DNA from: an uncultured Lachnospiraceae bacterium
GTDB lineage: Bacteria > Bacillota > Clostridia > Lachnospirales > Lachnospiraceae
Reading direction: 5' to 3'
Assembly (NCBI GenBank): GCA_910588865.1
Contig: CAJUSJ010000070.1
Span: forward strand, 1-21,351
Length of the DNA stretch: 21,351 nucleotides
The notes under the pieces were generated by a model. That model did not search any database. It was not told the DNA's origin and saw only the letters and a list, made by a program, of their open reading frames with translations. The translations under genes were made by a program, and so were the position numbers. Numbering within the stretch: position 1 is the first letter of the stretch; each line of letters opens with the position of its first letter. Below, piece after piece: positions 1-5,848 of this stretch.

Positions 1-541
1 TACAATCCATTAATATCAAGTCAATATAATCCAACAATGGCTCCAATATCTCAAAAGAATAATTCCCCGCCGTTTCAACCACAGTATGAATTTTCTTCTT
101 TTTACACTTCTTTAAAATTTCTCGCAACCCATCCACCTGCAATAAAGGCTCGCCTCCAGAAAAAGTAACACCCCCAGATGACTTCATATAAAATCTCATA
201 TCCTTCTCGATCTCTTGCAAAAGTTCATCTGCGGATATTTCCTTCGAATTTAGAAAAAGCGCTCCATTTCTGCATACTTCTACACATTTTAAACATCTTT
301 TACATTTGTTCCAATCAATTTGATAAACTCCTTTAGAAAAAATATGCGCCCCTGTTTTACATACCTCTGTGCACTGTCCGCATCCAACACATTTATTTGG
401 ATCATAACCAAGCATAGTTCTCTCAAATGTCTCTGGGTTATGACACCACAGACATCTCATATTACAGCCTGCAAAAAATATAGTTGTACGTATACCTGGA
501 CCGTCATCCAAACTAAATCTTTGTATGTTGGTTATAAACAC
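1..541 (-). CDS. Glycyl-radical-enzyme activating protein-like radical SAM enzyme (partial, 3' end outside window)
   Basis: Translating the minus strand from a GTG at 541-539 gives an open frame that runs off the left edge. The N-terminus holds the radical SAM cluster motif GCNMRCLWCHNPE (Cys26, Cys30, Cys33). Two ferredoxin-type 4Fe-4S motifs follow, CVGCGQCTEVC (from residue 51) and CKRCLKCVEVC (from residue 80), then a TFSGGEP motif. This order is typical of activases that install the glycyl radical on pyruvate-formate-lyase-like enzymes such as choline or diol lyases. The GTG start is chosen because GAGGAG (550-555) sits just upstream and the stop of the preceding gene (544-546) is only a few bases away, so translation is probably coupled. 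The partner enzyme, if any, would lie outside the window. The region is clearly richer in AT than the genes to the right. The substrate is not inferable. Confidence 0.85.
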   Translation of the reverse strand, partial: MFITNIQRFSLDDGPGIRTTIFFAGCNMRCLWCHNPETFERTMLGYDPNKCVGCGQCTEVCKTGAHIFSKGVYQIDWNKCKRCLKCVEVCRNGALFLNSKEISADELLQEIEKDMRFYMKSSGGVTFSGGEPLLQVDGLREILKKCKKKKIHTVVETAGNYSFEILEPLLDYIDLILMDC

Positions 542-543
542 CT

Positions 544-972
544 TTATTTCTCCTCAACTTTTAAGTAAGTATCAATATAGCTCAGGACTTTACAAATATC
601 TGTTGTTGTCGGCAATGTTGTGACGGTTTTTGGAAACAAATCAATAATTTGTTCCTTCGGAAATGTCCTGTAGATTTTTTCACGAATTTCATCATAATAC
701 TCATCATGCCAACTACAAATCAAAAAATATATATCTTTGTTGTTACGCCTTTGCGCCTGCTCAATATTCAGAACCGTTATCCCATCATATATTTTATTAT
801 CTATGATATATTCTGGTTCAATAGAAAACTCCGTTTCAAGGCACTCCTTAACAAGCTGACCACCCATCCCATTTGTATATATAACAAATTTATCTTTTTT
901 CTCATCTATTACTATCGAACGAAGCCTCTTAATTATATTTTTTGCGACATTTCTAACGGTCAAATCTGGCAT
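544..972 (-). CDS. Small Rossmann-like domain protein, polysaccharide-locus type
   Basis: A 142-residue protein with a good ribosome binding site (AGGAG, 8 bases before the ATG) that overlaps the end of the LicD gene. Residues about 28-115 look like a single Rossmann-type alpha/beta domain: KFVIYTNGMGG (a strand plus glycine-rich loop), then EPEYIIDNK, GITVLNIEQA, DIYFLICSWH and EQIIDLFP. This pattern resembles the stand-alone nucleotide-binding-like domains found N-terminal to FkbM-type methyltransferases or glycosyltransferases in surface polysaccharide clusters. No catalytic partner domain is present, so it may be a truncated relative or a small accessory protein. It is AT-rich, like the downstream radical SAM gene. 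The family is guessed from the pattern only; the function is unknown. Confidence 0.7.
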   Translation of the reverse strand: MPDLTVRNVAKNIIKRLRSIVIDEKKDKFVIYTNGMGGQLVKECLETEFSIEPEYIIDNKIYDGITVLNIEQAQRRNNKDIYFLICSWHDEYYDEIREKIYRTFPKEQIIDLFPKTVTTLPTTTDICKVLSYIDTYLKVEEK

Positions 973-983
973 TTTAATTTCTC

Positions 984-1790
984 CTAAAGTTTTAATTCGC
1001 TTACTGGATGCACTTTCCTCATCCCCACCGGAGGCAGCTCCCTATATTCCCCAAACTTAAAACTCAGATAACTATCATAATCCTTAATCCCCTGAAATAC
1101 TTTCCCTTCAAACACCGTATCTGTGCTGTTCTCATACCAGCATCTAAGATATCCCCATTCACTATTCGGTGTGGGAAATGTCAATATCCTTACCATTCTT
1201 GTCTTTTTCCTACCAGCTATTTTTATCATCTGGTGATAGTAGGCAAAAACTCTTTCCTCAGGAATCCGATCCAATAACTCAAATATCTTTCGCTTCACAA
1301 AATTCTTATCGGCCTTCTTACCTACCTTTGCCCACAAGATCTTCCTGACACAAAAGCATTCAAAATTCTTCAGTGTCCTAAGACAATAATTATCAGGAAC
1401 GCCGTCCAAAGGAAAGATATCTATAAATACCCCCTGAAAATAGGGCATCTCCTCCTGATATTCCCGCAAAAACAACGTATCTTTTCTTCTAAGTTTTCCA
1501 TATCCCCATCGATATCCCTTTGTATTTCTGTGATCCTGAAACTCATACCTGGCCGTGTCAAGTTCCGTTCTGCACGCCTTCCGGAACTTTTCATATTCTG
1601 GTCTAAGCAAAGCCACGTCAGCGTCATCATCCCAAGGTATAAATCCACCATGACGAACTGCGCCTAAAAGAGTACCCGCTATGATATTGTAATGAATATT
1701 ACACTTCTTACAAATCCGATCCACTTCTTCAAGCATCTCAAGTTCTGCCAACTGGAGCATTCTGAGTTGGTCTTTTGTAAGCTCAACCAT
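984..1790 (-). CDS. licD: LicD family phosphotransferase
   Basis: A 268-residue protein. The segment GTLLGAVRHGGFIPWDDDAD (about residues 39-58) is the hallmark of the LicD/FKRP nucleotidyltransferase-fold family. The acidic DDDAD cluster is expected to bind metal. LicD enzymes move phosphocholine or another phospho-alcohol from a CDP-activated donor onto surface glycans or teichoic acids; relatives act in the cytoplasm at the membrane. A ribosome binding site GGGGAGG lies within the last codons of the GDPD gene, leaving six bases between the genes, so the two are one transcript. The closeness of CDP-polyol-type genes at 4455-8422 fits a role in phosphodiester decoration of a surface polymer. 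The actual donor (choline, glycerol, ribitol or other) cannot be told from the sequence. Confidence 0.88.
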   Translation of the reverse strand: MVELTKDQLRMLQLAELEMLEEVDRICKKCNIHYNIIAGTLLGAVRHGGFIPWDDDADVALLRPEYEKFRKACRTELDTARYEFQDHRNTKGYRWGYGKLRRKDTLFLREYQEEMPYFQGVFIDIFPLDGVPDNYCLRTLKNFECFCVRKILWAKVGKKADKNFVKRKIFELLDRIPEERVFAYYHQMIKIAGRKKTRMVRILTFPTPNSEWGYLRCWYENSTDTVFEGKVFQGIKDYDSYLSFKFGEYRELPPVGMRKVHPVSELKL

Positions 1791-1796
1791 TCGTTT

Positions 1797-2543
1797 CTAT
1801 ACCTCCCCTGTACAGAGATATTTTTCCGGCTCATTCAGGAAAACATCTGTAATCCCCTGTCTCCCAAGCGCCTCCAAATCCAGCCTTCCTCCCGTCGGTT
1901 TCTCTGGATACAGATGTCCTGTCAGCCAGGCCCGCACCGTATATCCCTCCAGCCGTTCCTTCGGCAGATCTATCCCTCTCCAGAACGGATGCAGAGCGTC
2001 TGCCCCGGATCCCTTTAGTTTAAACAGGCAGTCTGAAACTCTTTGATCCAGCACACCAATTTCAGCTCTCGACTCCAACTTCCGAATCCTCTCCAACGAT
2101 AACACATAAAATGAAGAATATACGATATTCGCTGCCATCTCTGATGTACATTTCCTATACACCAGCTCCATCAGCTTTTCCTCAATCCCTGGATACGGAT
2201 AAACACTGGTCTTTAATTCAATATTCAACCTCATGCCAACCCTCATCCTTTGTTCCATGAGATCAAATGCTTCACTCATAGTAAGAATAGACTGACTTGG
2301 CCCCGCATCCGCATAGATATGAAGACGCTTCAGTTCTGCCAGCGTATAATCCTTAACATAGCCGATGCCTTCCGTTGTCCGGTCAACCCGCTCGTCATGG
2401 ATCACCACCAGTTCACCGTCTTTCGTCAGCTGAACGTCCAGCTCAATCCCCTCAAGACCTTTGATCTCCATGGCCTTTTCAAAGGCAATCTGTGTATTTT
2501 CAGGAAACCTCTGACTGCATCCCCTGTGCGCCCATATCTTCAT
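1797..2543 (-). CDS. Glycerophosphodiester phosphodiesterase (GDPD family)
   Basis: The start is set at the second ATG (MKIWAHRG, 2543), which has GGAG nine bases upstream; an ATG at 2558 is in frame but has no comparable site. The protein (248 residues) shows the GDPD metal and catalytic motifs in order: AHRG at the N-terminus, PENT, GIELDVQLTKDGELVVIHDE, and a late NIELKT. The family cleaves glycerophosphodiesters to glycerol-3-phosphate plus an alcohol. No signal peptide is seen, so it acts in the cytoplasm. It lies directly upstream of licD with a six-base gap. Possible roles are recycling polyol phosphate for the polymer genes or freeing an alcohol head group from glycerophosphodiesters; the choice between these is inference. 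Confidence 0.9.
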   Translation of the reverse strand: MKIWAHRGCSQRFPENTQIAFEKAMEIKGLEGIELDVQLTKDGELVVIHDERVDRTTEGIGYVKDYTLAELKRLHIYADAGPSQSILTMSEAFDLMEQRMRVGMRLNIELKTSVYPYPGIEEKLMELVYRKCTSEMAANIVYSSFYVLSLERIRKLESRAEIGVLDQRVSDCLFKLKGSGADALHPFWRGIDLPKERLEGYTVRAWLTGHLYPEKPTGGRLDLEALGRQGITDVFLNEPEKYLCTGEV

Positions 2544-2584
2544 AGACCATTTCTCCATTCAACAAGATTATCCAAAATGACAAC

Positions 2585-2635
2585 AAAAAATCTGACGCGA
2601 AATATGACAATCCCATACTTCACATCAGATTTTTT
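2585..2635 (-). terminator. Hairpin terminator after the ATPase gene
   Basis: A perfect 11-bp inverted repeat, AAAAAATCTGA (2585-2595) and TCAGATTTTTT (2625-2635), with a 29-base loop, just past the stop of the minus-strand ATPase gene. The arm ends in a T run on either strand, so it could work in both directions. The right part of the loop and arm belongs to the 28-bp repeat that recurs at 4352-4379. Confidence 0.5.
2605..2632 (-). repeat. 28-bp inverted repeat, copy 1 (flanks ATPase gene)
   Basis: On the minus strand this reads AAATCTGATGTGAAGTATGG followed by GATTGTCA. It matches 4352-4379 (plus strand) at 25 of 28 positions, so the two copies face each other across the 2656-4254 ATPase gene. 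See copy 2 and the findings. Confidence 0.75.
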
Positions 2636-2655
2636 AAATTATTCTCTATATCCTT

Positions 2656-4254
2656 TTAAACAACCGCCTCAACAATCACCTTGTCAGCGATCCGAAGTTC
2701 TTTTACCCCTCGCTCCTTCTTCTTATTAAAGTTAAAACTCAGCAGATATCCCTTGTCTTGATGATAGTAATCCAAGTACTCCACAAACTGCTTTTCCCCC
2801 CGCTTATTGTACTCATCTCCATGCCAGATTTTCAATTCCACAATATACTGTTCCCCCAGATAATCCACGATCACATCTGTCCGCTTCGCGTCTCTCGTCC
2901 GGGCTTCAATATAATAGTTTCCCCCACCATTTATGATGGGTTTTAAATAAAGCAAAAAGAACTTACGCCCGTATTCCTCCACGAAATTCTGATCATTATC
3001 GCCGTAGATATCCGCAAAATGGATCACAAACTTTTCAAGCACCAATTTCATATCCAACTTATGATCCGCAATAAACTGATTCCTGTCACTTTGTCCCTGA
3101 AAGTATATCTCACTTTTAACAGATTCTTCTGCTATAAAAAAATTTAACAGAAACATCTCAAAAACGCGATTCGCGATTTCCACGCCTCCCCCGTTTTCCT
3201 TTAAAAAGCCAAACATTTTTCCCAGATTAATAGATTTCTCAGCTGGACTGAAAGTCACTCTTTTCCCCTGAAACAAAATCCCCCGCGTCAGTTCCCGCAG
3301 ATCTTGAAACGTATCCAGCTGCTTTATCAGACTGTCAAACAATGGCGTATTCGTTTTCAATAACATCTTAACCGCCTCCGCGATCCCCTCCCTGGCCCAG
3401 ATATTCCTGTCATTTAAGAAAGGTTCACTCCCCGGCAATTTCTCGTCCAACAGCTTACAGATCAGAGACACCAGATATGGATAACCCGAAGTATACTGAT
3501 AAATCTCATCCGCGGCCGCTTTCACATCCATTCCCACATGATGGTCTGCCTCATATTCCTCCAGCATACCTTCGATCTGACTGACAGAAAAGCTCATAGG
3601 AATATCAAAATCAGCGGCAATATTCCAGGGGCTGTTATACTGATGTTCTTCTTCTGGACGCAGCTTCAGTTTCAGATTTTTGATGTCATACACCCCAGCC
3701 AGAATCACCGAATGAAACGTGGGGCGGATATCCCGATTCAGATAATACCCCCTAAGCATGGCCAAAAAGTCTAAAAACACCCGGTAATTAGAAGCGCTGT
3801 CCACTTCGTCGATGATCAGTACAATTCTCTTTCCCGCGTTTCCGCAGATCCCGCTGAGCCCTCTAAACAGCTTATCCAGCGAAATCCGCCTGCTGTCTTT
3901 CAGGGCGGTCAGTCTATAAAACGCTTCTGTATCTATGCTTTCCCGCAAATCTTTTTTCAGGGACATCAAATCTTCCAGACTTTCAATAAAAGAGATCACA
4001 AAGGTCTCCTCATCCGAAAAATTAGATGAACTCATCATCTGAAAATCCAGAGAGAAAACCGCATATTCTTCTTTCAGGTATTCCGCCAACGCCATCAGTG
4101 TGGTCGTCTTGCCATATTGGCGTCCCCGGTTGATCACAAAATATTTTCCCCGGTCTACAAACTGCTCTTTCATCTTCCGAAGTCTGTCGTCCAGCCTCAC
4201 CATATAATGCAGATCCGGCCTGCATCGCCCTTCTGTATTGAAATACCGCTCCAT
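2656..4254 (-). CDS. AAA-type ATPase with C-terminal PD-(D/E)XK nuclease-like domain
   Basis: 532 residues from the ATG at 4254, preferred over an in-frame ATG at 4296 because GGGAGGG lies just upstream of 4254 and the predicted transcription start falls near 4296. Walker A is GRQYGKTT (about residues 44-51) and Walker B is RIVLIIDEVD (ending near 152). The C-terminal 60-70 residues contain TDVIVDYLGEQYIVELK, a D...ExK arrangement typical of PD-(D/E)XK folds. The architecture matches the AAA-ATPase-like/PDDEXK_9 proteins that are abundant in gut Clostridia and Bacteroides, whose function is poorly known (suggested links to mobile elements or defence are unproven). The gene has its own promoter and terminator and sits between inverted repeats, so it looks like an inserted one-gene unit within the surface-polymer region. 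Confidence 0.87.
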   Translation of the reverse strand: MERYFNTEGRCRPDLHYMVRLDDRLRKMKEQFVDRGKYFVINRGRQYGKTTTLMALAEYLKEEYAVFSLDFQMMSSSNFSDEETFVISFIESLEDLMSLKKDLRESIDTEAFYRLTALKDSRRISLDKLFRGLSGICGNAGKRIVLIIDEVDSASNYRVFLDFLAMLRGYYLNRDIRPTFHSVILAGVYDIKNLKLKLRPEEEHQYNSPWNIAADFDIPMSFSVSQIEGMLEEYEADHHVGMDVKAAADEIYQYTSGYPYLVSLICKLLDEKLPGSEPFLNDRNIWAREGIAEAVKMLLKTNTPLFDSLIKQLDTFQDLRELTRGILFQGKRVTFSPAEKSINLGKMFGFLKENGGGVEIANRVFEMFLLNFFIAEESVKSEIYFQGQSDRNQFIADHKLDMKLVLEKFVIHFADIYGDNDQNFVEEYGRKFFLLYLKPIINGGGNYYIEARTRDAKRTDVIVDYLGEQYIVELKIWHGDEYNKRGEKQFVEYLDYYHQDKGYLLSFNFNKKKERGVKELRIADKVIVEAVV

Positions 4255-4302
4255 ATTCCCTCCCGCAGAATTCACATTACCGCTCACTTCCGTCACATAT
4301 TT

Positions 4303-4331
4303 ATTCTATCATTTTCCTATAAATATGTAAA
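4303..4331 (-). promoter_or_regulatory. SigA-type promoter of the ATPase gene
   Basis: On the minus strand: TTTACA (4326-4331), 17-base spacer, TAGAAT (4303-4308). Transcription would start near 4296, giving a leader of about 40 bases before the chosen ATG at 4254. Confidence 0.65.
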
Positions 4332-4351
4332 GGAAAGGAAAATGCCTTTTC

Positions 4352-4379
4352 AAATCTGATGTAAAGTATGAAATTGTCA
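4352..4379 (+). repeat. 28-bp inverted repeat, copy 2 (flanks ATPase gene)
   Basis: Reads AAATCTGATGTAAAGTATGA then AATTGTCA on the plus strand. It differs from the minus-strand copy at 2605-2632 at three positions only. Both copies are outside the coding region. Further out, both are followed by CGTCAGA, at different distances, so the similarity may extend with a gap. Confidence 0.75.
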
Positions 4380-4454
4380 AGGTACAATAACGCCTGCCAA
4401 TACGTCAGAACACATTCCAGTTGTGAAACTTTTGTTTTACAAGCGTTTCTTTTG

Positions 4455-5828
4455 TCAATCGGTCCCCGCACGGGCCGCCGTTTCACGTCGCCTGCCAGCG
4501 CGTTCCTCCTCCATAAACCTCTCCATGATCCCTGCCATGGCGGCAGACTCACCTCTCGTCAGCTTAAAGTTATCCTTATTGCTTTTATTGATCATGTACA
4601 GAAAATTGCTGATCTCATACCGCAGCCCGTCTCCCAGAAAAATCTCCGAGTACCGGTCCACCCGGTTGGCCTCCTCGTAATGCACTTCAAAATAGGTGGT
4701 CTTCCACCACGGGGCCTCCGCAATGATATATCCCTTTGTCCCGGCGATCAGAAGCCTGCCGTCAGACTTTACCCCCAGCCCGCAGGTGGCAGTCGCGATG
4801 CCTGTGGGGTACACAAGAGAAGCCTTAGTAAACAGATCCAGCCCATTTTCTCCTCTTATAGTGTCAAACCGGATCTCCTGGTACTCTGTCCCAAAAATTT
4901 TCAGAATCGGAAGCAATACATAGCTCCCCAGTTCCGTAAAGCTCCCCCCGTAAACCGGATCTGTCAATTCCCTGCTGTCCGCCTTCTCCAGCTTTGTAAA
5001 GCACGCCTCCACATTGCGGATGCTCCCGATGCTCCCGCTGCAGGCGATCCCTAAAAGCTTCTGAAATCCCGGACAGTAAGCTGTCTTGATCTCCTCCAGC
5101 AGGATCAGGTCATGCTCCTTGGCATACTGTAACACTTCCTCGGCCTGGGATTTCCGCAGCACCATGGGCTTCTCACACAGCACATGTTTTCCGTGCTCCA
5201 GAGAAGCTTTTATGTACTCATAATGGGTCTGGTGAGGCGAGGCGATATAGACCACATCAATGTTGGAAAAGAATTCCTCCAGGTTTGTGTAAGCCTCGAT
5301 ATCCCATCTCTTCGCAAACCGGACAGCACTCTCTGTATGAGGGTTATAGACCCCCTGGGCGCTGACACCGCTGACCTGCCTGGCTTCTGGAATAAACCGA
5401 GCCGCAATCCTCCCTGTGCCGATAATCCCGATCCTCTGGATCGGCCGGTTGGTCTCCCGGAGCATGGTGCTGGAGATATTCTTTGTCCGCTCCAGATACA
5501 CTACTTCGCAGTAGTCTTTCAGATAGTCAAATCCTCCTGTCCAGTCCGATCCAACGGTAAAAATATCAATATTATATTTTTTTATATCGCTGAATTTCTG
5601 TCCAGCCGACTCCTCAATGATAATCTCGTCCGCAAACCCTGTCTTTCTCACATTTTCAATGCGGGTCATGAGATCATCAATAACATTAAACTTTCCCCTG
5701 GTGGCATCGTATGCCTCCGTGGTCACTCCGACGATGAGGTAATCCCCCAGAGCCTTTGCCCTCTGAAGAAGCCGGTAATGGCCTTGGTGAAAAAGGTCAA
5801 AGGTACCGTATGTAATTACTTTTATCAT
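4455..5828 (-). CDS. Fused cytidylyltransferase (TagD-like) / Gfo-Idh-MocA oxidoreductase
   Basis: 457 residues from the ATG at 5828, chosen because GAGGAG lies eight bases upstream and the text MIKVITYGTFDLFHQGH is the standard start of the family. The first ~130 residues are a glycerol-3-phosphate cytidylyltransferase-like domain: TYGTFDLFHQGH carries the HxGH nucleotide-binding motif, and TKNISSTMLRE is the C-terminal signature. A second domain begins at RIGIIGTGRIAARF (NAD(P)-binding glycine motif) and continues through HVLCEKPMV (the EKP motif of Gfo/Idh/MocA dehydrogenases). The fusion would couple redox conversion of a sugar or polyol phosphate to its activation with CTP, by analogy with the fused CDP-ribitol enzymes of Haemophilus, though from different folds. 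The gene follows the transferase gene after 20 bases, so both are probably one transcript. Confidence 0.9.
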   Translation of the reverse strand: MIKVITYGTFDLFHQGHYRLLQRAKALGDYLIVGVTTEAYDATRGKFNVIDDLMTRIENVRKTGFADEIIIEESAGQKFSDIKKYNIDIFTVGSDWTGGFDYLKDYCEVVYLERTKNISSTMLRETNRPIQRIGIIGTGRIAARFIPEARQVSGVSAQGVYNPHTESAVRFAKRWDIEAYTNLEEFFSNIDVVYIASPHQTHYEYIKASLEHGKHVLCEKPMVLRKSQAEEVLQYAKEHDLILLEEIKTAYCPGFQKLLGIACSGSIGSIRNVEACFTKLEKADSRELTDPVYGGSFTELGSYVLLPILKIFGTEYQEIRFDTIRGENGLDLFTKASLVYPTGIATATCGLGVKSDGRLLIAGTKGYIIAEAPWWKTTYFEVHYEEANRVDRYSEIFLGDGLRYEISNFLYMINKSNKDNFKLTRGESAAMAGIMERFMEEERAGRRRETAARAGTD

Positions 5829-5848
5829 GGTGCCGTCTCCTCTTTGGC

